Below, one piece after another: positions 1 through 9,650 of a stretch of 64,000 bases of DNA. The translations under genes and the position numbers were made by a program. The stretch comes from Lotus japonicus (Eukaryota; Streptophyta; Magnoliopsida; Fabales; Fabaceae): contig NC_080045.1 in NCBI RefSeq assembly GCF_012489685.1, positions 51,419,096-51,483,095 on the forward strand. Direction: 5' to 3'. The notes beneath the pieces were generated by a model that was not told the origin of the DNA, ran no database searches, and saw only the letters and a program-made list of their open reading frames with translations. Position 1 is the first letter of the stretch; every line of letters begins with the position of its first letter.

Positions 1-631
1 TACTATCCTGACGACCTACCTAACAGTCTCAGACACAGCAGAAGCTGGATTTTCCAGAACTGCCCTCCAACGGTAGCATTTCCCATGCAACGCTCAACCC
101 TAATCCTTGGCGTATATAAAGAGGCTGAAGACTGAAAGAAGCGGCTAGAAGCATTCACATACGCGCAAGACAAATTCAAATTCTTCTAAGCTTTCTTTCA
201 TCTGAAATTCATTGAGTTTACTATTAGCTTTTTAGAAGCAAATCTCTTGTAAACAATTCTTTGATAAACAGTTTGTTTAGTTCCTTTAGGAGATCAAGGC
301 TGATCGGATGCTAGAGAAGACTAAGAGAGTGAATCTTAGTGTGAGCTAAGTCAGTGTAATTGTTAGTCACTTGTAGGTTTCAAGTGCAGTTGTAACTCTT
401 ACCTGATTAGTGGATTGCCTTCATTCTAAGAAGGAAGAAATCACCTTAACGGGTGGACTGGAGTAGCTTGAGTGATTTATCAAGTGAACCAGGATAAAAT
501 CCTTGTGTGCTTTTCTATCTCTTATCTTTAGCACTTAAGTTCTCGAAAGATTTGTCAAAATCTTTAAGGTGGAAGTTTTATACTGAAAACGTTATTCAAA
601 CCCCCCCTTTCTACCGTTTTTCATACCTTCA
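1..631 (+). repeat. 5' LTR (3' half) of the Sirevirus-like element
   Basis: Bases 1-631 match 6742-7373 almost base for base and end in the same CCTTCA terminus. The start of this LTR lies before the window. A TATA box (TATATAAA, 113-120) sits in the same place as in the 3' copy. No primer-binding site follows; the sequence passes straight into pol. Confidence 0.93.
113..120 (+). promoter_or_regulatory. TATA box of the copia 5' LTR
   Basis: TATATAAA is conserved at 6854-6861 in the 3' LTR. It is the probable core promoter for the element's transcript. Position and conservation are seen; function is inferred. Confidence 0.65.
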
Positions 632-1472
632 CTCTCTGGGAATACAAGTTGATCAAACACCAGAAGGAACATATATCCATCAGAGCAAGTACACTAAAGA
701 ACTTCTGAAGAAGTTCAATATGCTGGAATCTACAGTGGCCAAGACTCCAATGCATCCTACATGCATTCTGGAGAAAGAAGATAAAAGTGGTAAAGTATGT
801 CAGAAGCTCTATCGTGGCATGATAGGTTCACTTCTATACTTAACTGCATCTAGGCCAGACATACTATTTAGTGTTCATTTATGTGCTCGTTTCCAATCAG
901 ATCCAAGGGAAACCCACTTAACTGCTGTTAAGAGGATCCTAAGGTATCTGAAAGGCACCACTAACCTTGGCTTGATGTATAAGAAAACATCAGAGTATAA
1001 GCTTTCAGGTTACTGTGATGCTGATTATGCTGGAGACAGAACAGAGAGGAAAAGTACTTCCGGAAATTGTCAATTTCTGGGAAGCAATCTAGTCTCATGG
1101 GCAAGCAAGAGGCAATCAACCATTGCACTATCAACTGCAGAGGCAGAATATATCTCAGCAGCAATATGCAGCACTCAGATGCTCTGGATGAAACATCAGC
1201 TGGAGGATTATCAGATCCTTGAGAGCAATATCCCAATCTATTGTGATAACACTGCTGCAATCTCATTGAGTAAGAATCCTATCCTGCATTCAAGGGCAAA
1301 GCACATTGAGGTAAAGTATCACTTTATTAGAGATTATGTACAGAAGGGCGTACTTCTTCTGAAGTTTGTTGATACTGACCATCAATGGGCAGATATCTTT
1401 ACAAAGCCCTTAGCAGAGGATAGATTTAATTTTATTCTGAAAAATCTAAACATGGACTTTTGTCCAGAGTGA
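632..1472 (+). pseudogene. Ty1/copia pol remnant: end of RT and RNase H
   Basis: The frame opens inside the LTR at 507 and continues into copia pol from about 633. Only the last part of reverse transcriptase (from LGIQV) and the whole RNase H remain. Recognisable copia motifs include SRPDILF, KRILRYLKGT, GYCDADYAGD, a serine/threonine-rich STSGN stretch, LSTAEAEYI, CDNTAAI and the terminal DIFTKPL. The catalytic YVDD of RT, integrase, protease and gag are all absent. The stop at 1470-1472 is the natural end of pol. The remnant has no internal stops, so the deletion is recent or this part is still under constraint through recombination with intact relatives. Confidence 0.92.
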
Positions 1473-1916
1473 TGATGGATCAGAACCTCTGACTATGATA
1501 CTTCTTGATCAGAAGATGTCTAGTCCAGAAGGTAACTCAATCAGAGTGTGTGTACCCACTGGTACTGACTCTGAAGCTGAGACAACAACACGTGTGTCAG
1601 TATTTCTGATGCATAGTTCCTTGTGCCCGTGTGACAGTCTGTTATGATTGCGTGTAGATGTGCTTCTCTCCTGAGTGTGATTTGTGTATTTACTGTTACT
1701 ACCTATCTTTAATTTTCAACCGTTGATCTTAAATTGCTTTTTGAATCAACAACGGTTATTTGTCAAAACCCACTATACACACACGATCTCTTTCACTTCC
1801 GGTTTTCACTCTCGCTCTCTCTGCTTTTCAAAAACCGCTTATCCTCGATTTCTCTCTCGATCTCTCTTCATCTTTCAACCTTCATCTTCTACCTCAAACC
1901 TAAAACCGCTTCAAAA
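1473..1916 (+). other. Spacer between pol and the extra ORF
   Basis: This stretch has no coding signal of its own. The second half is pyrimidine-rich like a plant 5' leader. An inverted repeat (AACCGTTGAT near 1718 and ATCAACAACGGTT near 1744) lies just upstream. The reading frame open from 1734 passes through here, but the first residues look like translated leader, so the ATG at 1917 is preferred. Confidence 0.5.
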
Positions 1917-4775
1917 ATGGTGAGTCAAACCAGAAGATCTACTGCAGATGCACTCCAGTTCCCTCACATGGTAGTCGGTCTAGCAACGGGTCAAAGGGGC
2001 CCTGAGAATCCGACACAAGATCAAGGTCAAGCTCAAGAGCAGATTGTTCCAATTGCAGAACGGGGCTGTGCCGTTCACTGCGTATTTGCTCCTGAGGAAC
2101 TCCAAGTCCTGGCAGAATGGAGATTCGACCTCGACAACCTGGCTACAAATGGGTATGATCTTCGTCCTGAAGTCCAAGTTCAAGGTTGGGGAAATTACTT
2201 CAACAGACTTCGAGGACCGGTGTATGATAGACTGGTAAAGGAATTCTGGAAGCACGCCGACTGTGATGATACTCAGGTGGTATCTCACGTGCTTGGAAGA
2301 AAGATCATCATCACGGAGAAGTCTTTCGTGAATTTGCTGGGTGCAGACACTGCTTTTGGGTATCGTTTCCAACTCACGGAATCGAAGCTGAAACCCAGCA
2401 CCAAGAATACAATCAACGAGGCCCTGTACACCAATTACAAACCGGGCAAGACGAATTACAAGGTGATGGACCTTCATCCTAAGCTCAGAATCTGGCACAA
2501 GATCCTGCTCCACTGCATAAACCAGAGACCAAAGGGCAGTTCTCCAGACTACATCAACTTCAACCAGAAGGTGATGTTGTTCTTCATCCAAGACCAGAAG
2601 AAGATCTGCCTTCCCTACTTCTTGTTCTCCTACTTGAAGGAATGTATCCGGAAGTCTCGCACCACTGCCTCCATCAAGTCAGCAATCAAGTATATCCCCT
2701 TTGGGAGACTGCTCTCAGACTTTTTCATTGAAAGCAACCTGGTGCAAGATCTGGTCCATGCTGGATGTGTAGAGGATCTGACCACCATTGTCAGTGATGT
2801 CTTCACTGCAAATTCTCTGAAGAAGATGGGCTTGGTCCAGAAGAAAATCGCCCCTGCTCGTGAAGACACATCTTCTGAAATCAGAAGTAGAAGGATGCCT
2901 CTGAATGACTACCCTCTGTGGACTCAGGCAGACAATCCTGACGCCATTAGGTGCTATGTTGAAGACCTAAAGGCTCAAGGATTCGAAATTGATCTTGATG
3001 AATTCTTCAGCAGACTGCCGCCAGCTCCAGAGTTTCCTTCTCCTCCCAAGAAGAAAGCTCAGAGGAAGATGATCCTAGAAGAATCTTCTGAGGAATCAGA
3101 TGTCCCTCTGGTCAAAAAGAAGAAGAGAAAGCCTGATGATGGTGATGATAGTGATAATGAGGATGGTCCTCCTAAGAAGAAGAAGAAGCAGGTCAGAATC
3201 GTGGTGAAGCCTACTCGGGTGGAACCAGCTGCTGAAGTGGTCAGAAGGACTGAACCTCCTGCCAGAGTGACTAGATCATCAGCACATTCAAGTAAGTCCG
3301 CACTTGCTTCTGATGATGATTTGAATTTATTTGATGCACTCCCTATATCTGCCATGCTCAAACACTCCTCAAATCCCCTCACTCCTATTCCTGAATCCCA
3401 ACCAGCTGCTCAAACCACCTCTCCACCACAGTCTCCAAGATCTTCATTCTTTCAACCTTCCCCTACTGAAGCACCTCTCTGGAATTTGCTTCAGAACCAA
3501 CCCTCTAGGTCAGAAGAACCTACCTCTCCCATTACCATTCAGTACAACCCATTATCTTCTGAACCCATCATTCATGCACAACCAGAGCCTACCCACACAG
3601 AACCTGAGCCCAGAACCTCTGATCACTCTGTCCCAAGAGCATCAGAACGTCTGGCTCTCAAACCCACGGATACAGACTCTTCCACAGCCTTTACACCTGT
3701 ATCCTTCCCAACCAATGTTGCTGATTCTTCTCCCTCCAATAACTCTGAATCCATTAGAAAATTCATGGAGGTCAGAAAAGAAAAGGTGTCTACCTTAGAA
3801 GAGTATTACCTCACCTGTCCAAGCCCTAGGAGATATCCTGGCCCTAGACCTGAACGTCTAGTTGACCCAAATGAACCTATCTTGGCCAATCCTTTACAAG
3901 AGGCAGACCCTTTGGCTCAACAAGCTCACCCTGCCCCAGACCAACAAGAGCCTATTCAACCAGAACCTGAACCCGAACAATCAGTGTCTAACCAATCCTC
4001 GGTTAGATCACCCCATCCTCTGGTTGAAACTTCAGAACCTCACCTTGGAACCTCTGAACCCAATGCTCAAACGTTTAACATTGGCTCTCCACAAGGTGCC
4101 TCTGAAGCTCACAGCAGCAATCACCCAGCCTCTCCTGAAACCAACCTCTCCATAATTCCTTACACTCACCTCCGACCCACATCTCTCTCTGAGTGCATCA
4201 ATACTTTCTATCATGAAGCTTCTTTGTTGCTACGCAATGTGCACGGTCAGACTGACCTCAGTGAGAATGCTGAACGTGTGGCTGATGAGTGGAACACTCT
4301 GGGCACTTGGCTAGTGGCTCAAGTTCCAATTATGATGCAGCTCCTGCATGCAGAGGGAAGTCAGAGCATTGAGGCTGCAAAGCAAAGGTTTGCTCGAAGG
4401 GTGGCTCTTCATGAACAAGAACAGAGACATAAGCTTCTTGAAGCTATTGAAGAAGCCAAGAGAAAGAAAGCTCAAGCAGAAGAAGCTGCACGTCAAGCAG
4501 CAGCTCAAGCTGAACAAGCCCGATTAGAGGCAGAACGACTTGAGGCTGAGGCTGAAGCTCTTAGATGCCAAGCACTTGCACCAGTAGTGTTTACTCCTGC
4601 TGCTTCTGCTTCCATTCCAGATTCTCAAGCTGCTCAGAATGTTCCTTCCGGTTCTGCTCAGTCAAGCTCATCCAGACTCGACATCATGGAACAGCGTCTT
4701 GACATTCATGAATCCATGCTGATTAAGATGAAGCACATGATGATGGAACTTCTGCGACGAACTGATAAACCTTAG
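1917..4775 (+). CDS. Extra (env-like) ORF of the Sirevirus-like element
   Basis: Predicted product is 952 aa from the ATG at 1917, in good context (AAAAATGG); an open frame upstream to 1734 is probably leader. Residues about 35-330 form a globular region of the type annotated in plants as putative plant transposon protein. A lysine-rich block follows (about residues 380-430), with two KKKK clusters around an acidic run, resembling a bipartite nuclear localisation signal. A long proline/serine/glutamate-rich low-complexity region comes next, and the C-terminus (about 880-950) is an alanine/glutamate coiled coil. No signal peptide or clear transmembrane segment is visible, although this position in Sireviruses is traditionally called env-like. 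The frame is uninterrupted. Function is unknown. Confidence 0.8.
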   Translation: MVSQTRRSTADALQFPHMVVGLATGQRGPENPTQDQGQAQEQIVPIAERGCAVHCVFAPEELQVLAEWRFDLDNLATNGYDLRPEVQVQGWGNYFNRLRGPVYDRLVKEFWKHADCDDTQVVSHVLGRKIIITEKSFVNLLGADTAFGYRFQLTESKLKPSTKNTINEALYTNYKPGKTNYKVMDLHPKLRIWHKILLHCINQRPKGSSPDYINFNQKVMLFFIQDQKKICLPYFLFSYLKECIRKSRTTASIKSAIKYIPFGRLLSDFFIESNLVQDLVHAGCVEDLTTIVSDVFTANSLKKMGLVQKKIAPAREDTSSEIRSRRMPLNDYPLWTQADNPDAIRCYVEDLKAQGFEIDLDEFFSRLPPAPEFPSPPKKKAQRKMILEESSEESDVPLVKKKKRKPDDGDDSDNEDGPPKKKKKQVRIVVKPTRVEPAAEVVRRTEPPARVTRSSAHSSKSALASDDDLNLFDALPISAMLKHSSNPLTPIPESQPAAQTTSPPQSPRSSFFQPSPTEAPLWNLLQNQPSRSEEPTSPITIQYNPLSSEPIIHAQPEPTHTEPEPRTSDHSVPRASERLALKPTDTDSSTAFTPVSFPTNVADSSPSNNSESIRKFMEVRKEKVSTLEEYYLTCPSPRRYPGPRPERLVDPNEPILANPLQEADPLAQQAHPAPDQQEPIQPEPEPEQSVSNQSSVRSPHPLVETSEPHLGTSEPNAQTFNIGSPQGASEAHSSNHPASPETNLSIIPYTHLRPTSLSECINTFYHEASLLLRNVHGQTDLSENAERVADEWNTLGTWLVAQVPIMMQLLHAEGSQSIEAAKQRFARRVALHEQEQRHKLLEAIEEAKRKKAQAEEAARQAAAQAEQARLEAERLEAEAEALRCQALAPVVFTPAASASIPDSQAAQNVPSGSAQSSSSRLDIMEQRLDIHESMLIKMKHMMMELLRRTDKP

Positions 4776-4994
4776 TTTTAGGATCTCTTCGTTTTTCTTT
4801 TTATTTAACATTGTTTTCTTTTTGTTAAACTCTGTTTCTTTATATTTACTTATTCTACTTTGTTCGTTTGTGATTATCTATGCATATCTATATATATTTG
4901 TGTCACATATGTTTGCAAAAATCCTTTTATTCATAATATTTTTCTGTTTACATCATACATTCTTTATGTTTACATCATCCATTCCTTCCCAAGT
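4776..4994. other. AT-rich gap between convergent ORFs
   Basis: This 219-bp T-rich stretch separates the stop of the sense extra ORF from the stop of the antisense ORF. It could hold 3' ends for both transcripts. No ORF is supported. Confidence 0.5.
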
Positions 4995-5387
4995 CTAGAA
5001 TGGAGGATCCCTCCTCATTCTTCTGCACTCCTGGCGCTGCTCTGACCTATCCTTCTCCAGACGCTCCAGTGCATGCTGGATGTTGTTGAGCCTGTCCTTT
5101 AGCTCATTCCTCTCCATAATCTCTTCTGCGGTCTTGAGCTTCTCTTCCAAACTCTCTTTTTCTTCCAGCAGCTTGAGTTCAAGCCGGCTGAGTTCTTGCA
5201 CCTCCTCCACGAAGGCAAGAAATTCCCTCAGGTCTCTCTTCACCTCTGGACGCAGGTCCTCTTCCAGCAATGTCCGTGTCAGCTCCGCGATGGTCGTTGT
5301 ACCCTCTGGATGCCTGATGTTAAGGAACAAGTCCTCCTCAAAGGCCTTCTTCCTCAGCTCTTCTAGTGCTACGATGTATGATGCCAT
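4995..5387 (-). CDS. Antisense coiled-coil ORF inside the Sirevirus-like element
   Basis: A minus-strand ORF lies opposite to the element's own genes, between the extra ORF and the 3' LTR. The frame is open from 5438, but a minus-strand TATA box at 5438-5447 would place the transcript start near 5410, so the ATG at 5387 (MASYIVALEELRKKAF) is chosen, giving 130 aa. The product is highly charged. It has a short N-terminal part followed by a long glutamate/lysine/leucine coiled coil (about residues 45-125) and an arginine-rich end. No family is recognised. Convergent orientation with the sense ORF, an independent TATA box and a clean frame suggest a real gene carried by the element, not a shadow. 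Confidence 0.6.
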   Translation of the reverse strand: MASYIVALEELRKKAFEEDLFLNIRHPEGTTTIAELTRTLLEEDLRPEVKRDLREFLAFVEEVQELSRLELKLLEEKESLEEKLKTAEEIMERNELKDRLNNIQHALERLEKDRSEQRQECRRMRRDPPF

Positions 5388-5437
5388 TTTCTTACTGAAA
5401 CTTGTTCGAGGTGTGAAGCTTACCTTTCTCTCCAACA

Positions 5438-5447
5438 CTTTATATAG
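5438..5447 (-). promoter_or_regulatory. TATA box for the antisense ORF
   Basis: On the minus strand this reads CTATATAAAG, about 50 bp before the ATG at 5387. Both spacing and sequence suit a plant core promoter. Confidence 0.55.
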
Positions 5448-6164
5448 GCTTCACTTTCTCTCTGAAAGTTAATGCTCCTACGGTTTCTCGAGGTTAAGTT
5501 CTTGGTAACTGACCCTTCTCTTTACTCACTTGACCGGTGGTAAACGTTCTTCTCTTGCATTAACTCTTCTATTTATTTCGCCTAACTCTGATTCTTGCAT
5601 CATTTTCTTTTCCTTTAAACTTAGACCTTCTCTAAGGGGGAGTACCTTGTACTTCAAGCTAAGTTTTTCACACCCCAAGCTTTTTGCTTATGACAAAAAG
5701 GGGGAGTAAACCCAGTTTTTGATGTGTAAGATGTGTTAGTATGATTTATTTTTTCTTTTGGAGAATTTAAGAGTTCCACCTTCATGACCATAGATGTGTC
5801 ACTGGGCAAATACAAGGAATACATTTCACTTCTTCTGAAGTGATTATAAGTTGACTCTGTTACCCAAGACTCTGATACCCTGTCCGTGACTCTGATTACT
5901 TATGCGCTCTGATTACTCGATTTTCATCTATGTCATAAGTTTTTCTCTCTGAACTCTTAAACCATTTAGCTCAGAATCTAGACTTTACTAACGTTTGCAT
6001 CAAGTATTAGATTCAGGGGGAGCTAAGCTCAGAATGAGCAAGATAAACTATTCACATCAGGATAAGTATTATTCTATATCTCTAAACTCTGAGTGAATTC
6101 AGTTTAATGTTTAAGAATTGTTCATCAAAAATCTTAGTTTTGTCATCATCAAAAAGGGGGAGAT
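5448..6164 (+). other. 3' non-coding region with repeated polypurine motifs
   Basis: Four GGGGGAG motifs occur here: 5634-5642, 5694-5706, 6014-6022 and the true PPT at 6151-6164 next to the LTR. CTGA/TCAG-rich sequence surrounds them. Similar motifs recur in the same order in the second copia element (9651-9665, near 9819, 9907-9921 and near 9976, reversed). No coding signal is seen. Confidence 0.7.
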
Positions 6165-7373
6165 TGTAAGATCAAAGTTTTGATCTAGTAGTACAACTCT
6201 ATGTTTTGATGATTACAAGTTAACCTTTTGATATGAACAATTGTGGTACTCTAACGTGTTTTTCTGAGTGTGCTATTTACAGGCTCTGACCTCAACTCAA
6301 TCTCACACAAATCAGAAGCACTGTGTATAAAGAGCTACCCAAGCAACGCTTTCGCATTCACCATGTTCAGTATGAACAGTGGAAAAGCTTCAGAAGTTCT
6401 GAAGTTATACAAACTCTGATGTGGACTCAGTCACGAGAAGCTCTGAAGATCCAGAAAGTCTGATAACCAAGAAACACTGAAGGCTCAGATGTTCTGATGG
6501 TGTAGAAGACTCTGAAGATCCAGAAGCTGATTAGTGAAGTTCTGATGTCCAGAAGCAAGATACTCTGAAGACCATGTTCTTCCCTCTGAGTTCAGAATCA
6601 GAAGAAACAATGGTCAGAGGATCTGGGCTTTCCCTCTGACTCTGATCAACCGGCTTCACAAGTTCCAATATGAAGCATTCCCCTGATCAGAAGTCTCCTA
6701 GGTTTAAAGGTCGCGTCGCTATCCAAGTACAAAAGCATATGTACTATCCTGACGACCTACCTAACAGTCTCAGACACAACAGAAGCTGGATTTTCCAGAA
6801 CTGCCCTCCAACGGTAGCATTTCCCATGCAACGCTCAACCCTAATCCTTGGAGTATATAAAGAGGCTGAAGACTGAAAGAAACGGCTAGAAGCATTCACA
6901 TACGCGCAAGACAATCTTAAATTCTTCTAAGTTTTTCTTTCATCTGAAATTCATTGAGTTTACTATTAGCTTTTTAGAAGCAAATCTCTTGTAAACAATT
7001 CTTTGATAAACAGTTTGTTTAGTTCCTTTAGGAGATCAAGGTTGATCGGATCCTAGAGAAGACTAAGAGAGTGAATCTTAGTGTGAGCTAAGTCAGTGTA
7101 ATTGTTAGTCACTTGTAGGTTTCAAGTGCAGTTGTAACTCTTACCTGATTAGTGGATTGCCTTCATTCTAAGAAGGAAGAAATCACCTTAACGGGTGGAC
7201 TGGAGTAGCTTGAGTGATTTATCAAGTGAACCAGGATAAAATCCTTGTGTGCTTTCCTATCTCTTATCTTTAGCACTTAAGTTCTCGAAAGATTTGTCAA
7301 AATCTTTAAGGTGGAAGTTTTATACTGAAAACGTTATTCAAACCCCCCCTTTCTACCGTTTTTCATACCTTCA
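6165..7373 (+). repeat. 3' LTR of the Sirevirus-like element
   Basis: This LTR is 1209 bp, begins TGTAAGATC right after the PPT and ends CCTTCA. The U3 part is rich in short CTCTGA / CAGAAG repeats. A TATA box lies at 6854-6861. CTTGG at 7374-7378 is the expected target duplication. Confidence 0.93.
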
Positions 7374-7378
7374 CTTGG

Positions 7379-7487
7379 TTGCTCGTCAAAAGAAGGCTCG
7401 ATTTGAGGGCCAGATGGTGGCGCTGGTGGATCGGTTAGCACCCATGCAAGCTAGATATGACGGATACAGAGCCATTTTTCCTTTTTA
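7379..7487 (+). pseudogene. Tail of an antisense ORF of the Tat element
   Basis: About 36 codons of a plus-strand frame end with a stop at 7485-7487. The sense integrase frame ends at 7572, only 84 bp away on the other strand. The visible part is basic and ends YRAIFPF. Tat-lineage elements are known to carry an antisense ORF between pol and the 3' LTR, and this position fits. The 5' part was displaced by the copia insertion. Short length limits certainty. Confidence 0.5.
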
Positions 7488-7571
7488 GGCTTCTAGTTTT
7501 ATTTGTATTTTGCCATACCTGTAGTTTTTCCTGATCAATGAATGTGATTTGGCAATTTTAACGCTTATGTT

Positions 7572-8449
7572 TCATTTGATTTTAAGCTCGTGCAACATTG
7601 GCTTATATGCTTTTAAATACTTGCCATTTATCGCAACACTTTGACGCTGATCGCTCAATTCCTTAATCACATAAGAGTTATTAGGTAACGTCTTCTCGAT
7701 TGTATATGGCCCTTCCCAATTGGGGGTCCATTTCCCGTAGGCTTTATCTCTTTTATCCATTGGGAGGATAACTTTCCACACATAATCACCTGCAACGAAA
7801 GATCGATTTTTAACCTTTTTGTTGTATGCTTTAGCTATGCGATCTTTTTGCCTTGTTAAAACGTCCAGCGCCAAGAGCCTTTCTTCGTCGAGGTCGACCA
7901 TTTCGTCTAGCATCATATTCCAGTACATTTCACTTGGGATTTCTTCTTGTCTTTGAATTCGACACGATTGCAAATATACTTCTGCGGGCAGCACGACTTC
8001 TTGGCCATAGGCCAGTCGAAAAGGCGTTGTTCCGGTCGCTTCCCTTGGTGAATTCCTGTAAGCCCACAAGACTTGGCTTAAAGATTCGTGCCAACTTTTT
8101 GGTTTTCGACCCACATGCTTTTTGATTAAGCTTATTAGAATTTTGTTAACCGCTTCTACTTGGCCGTTTGCCTGAGCGTAGTAAGGGGTCGAGGTTAAGA
8201 GTTTGATCCCCCAGGATTCTGCAAAAGCTGTCACTTTGTGTCCCACAAATACTGTGCCTTGGTCCGTCGTAATTGACTCTGGTAATCCAAATCGATACAC
8301 AATGTGGTTTTGCATAAACTTGATTACCGTTTCCTGTGTTACGTTCTGTAATGGAATGGCTTCGACCCATTTAGTGAAATAATCGACTGCTACAATGATA
8401 TACTTGTGTTGCTTTGATGAGGCTGGGTGAATTTCGCCAATTAAGTCTA
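7572..8449 (-). CDS. Tat element pol, 3' part: integrase core and C-terminus
   Basis: This is the integrase catalytic core and C-terminal region. The frame is open from the left target duplication of the nested copia element to the stop at 7572. The first catalytic aspartate is in VDYFTKW, the second in TTDQG, and the glutamate follows in YYAQANGQVEAVNK. A downstream stretch (WEGPYTIEKTL, NGKYLKAY) matches the C-terminal end of gypsy integrases. Its frame is continuous with the pol part ending at 10557 once the insertion and one TTGCC copy are discounted, so pol was open when the insertion occurred. Confidence 0.88.
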
Positions 8450-8454
8450 TTGCC

Positions 8455-9650
8455 TGAAGGTGGGAAAAACGACTAGAAGGGGGGGTTGAATAGCGTTTTC
8501 AATATAAAAACTTTCCCCTTAAGATTTAAAGTAAATCTTTTCGGTTTCTCTAAGATAGATGGTGCAGCGGATAAAGATAGAGAGAAGAGAGAAGCACACA
8601 AGTATTTTATCCTGGTTCACTTGATAAATCCCTCAAGCTAATCCAGTCCACCCGTTAAGGTGATTTCTTCCTTCTTAGAATGAAGGCAATCCACTAATCA
8701 GATAATTGTTACAACTGCACTTGAAACCTACAAGTGACTAACAATACACTGACTTAGCTATCACTAAGATTCACTCTCTTAGTCTTCTCTAGGATCCGAT
8801 CAACCTTGATCTCCTAAAGGAATCACCACTAAGATTCACTCTCTTAGTCTTCTTAAGGATACTGACCTACCCGGTCCCTTAAGGAAAATCAAACAACTGT
8901 TTGAGGTTGGTGTTTACAAAGGTTTGCTTCTAAATAAGCTGAGTGTAAACCAAATAAGAATAGATGAAGAAAGTAGAGGCTTGAATCTTTTCTTGTATTG
9001 CAGCTCTTGGTTTTTCTCTCTTACTGCTTTCTTCTTTTCTTCAGCCTTTTATAGTCCAAGGTGCAAAGGATATTTCTGTTGAGAGAATATGACCGTTGGA
9101 GGGCATTTCTGGAACTTCCAGAACCTGCTGTGGCTGAACCTTGGTAGGTAGGCTTTTCAGAATAGTACACTGCTCTTGTACTTCTCGATAGAGACATTTG
9201 CCTTTAACCATTGACTTCTGATCAGAGGAATGCTTCGTGTTGGAACTTGTGAAGCTTGGTGATCAGAGTCAGAGGGATGCTTGGATCCTCTGACCTTCGT
9301 AACTTCTGCTTCTGGACCTTCAGAGCTTCTGAACCTTCAGAGCCTCTGGTCCCTCAGAGCTTCTGGTCTTCAGATCTTCTGATCCTCAGATCTTCTGATC
9401 CTCTGATCTTCTGATCTTCTGATCCTCTGATCTTCTGATCCTCTGATCCTCTGATCCTCAGATCCTCTGATCTTCAGATCCTATGATCTTCAGATCTTCT
9501 GACGAATATATCTTCTGGTGTCAGAATCAGAACCTGTTTGTCAAAACACTCAAGACAAACATTAGAGTATCATAGTTGTTCATCCACAAATAAATACTTG
9601 TTATCATCAAAACATAGAGTTGTACCACATGACCAAATCTTGATCTTACA
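8455..9650 (-). repeat. 3' LTR of the nested copia element
   Basis: This 1196-bp LTR is related to but diverged from the LTR at 6165-7373. The minus-strand TATA-like box is CTATAAAA (9047-9054 on plus). A 64-bp internal duplication (copies starting near 8760 and 8824) and a CTGATC-rich simple repeat (9300-9500) distinguish it. Confidence 0.9.

Larger units (their letters stand above)
1..7373 (+). mobile_element. Sirevirus-like Ty1/copia retrotransposon, internally deleted
   Basis: The element runs plus-ward with its 5' LTR cut by the window edge. Layout: 3' part of the 5' LTR (1-631), end of reverse transcriptase plus RNase H (632-1472), a long extra ORF (1917-4775), an antisense ORF (5387-4995), a non-coding stretch with four GGGGGAG motifs, a polypurine tract (6151-6164) and the 3' LTR (6165-7373). 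An extra ORF after pol and repeated PPT-like motifs are typical of the Sirevirus (SIRE/Maximus) lineage. Gag, protease, integrase and most of RT are missing, so it cannot be autonomous. The overlapping parts of the two LTRs differ at only about ten places by eye, so the insertion is young. It inserted into the Tat element; the 5 bases after the 3' LTR (CTTGG, 7374-7378) should be the target duplication. Confidence 0.9.

Noticed and set aside
9300..9500. CTGATC-rich array as a satellite
   Set aside because: It is part of the copia LTR and is present again in the truncated LTR at 10236-10407, so it is not an independent satellite.
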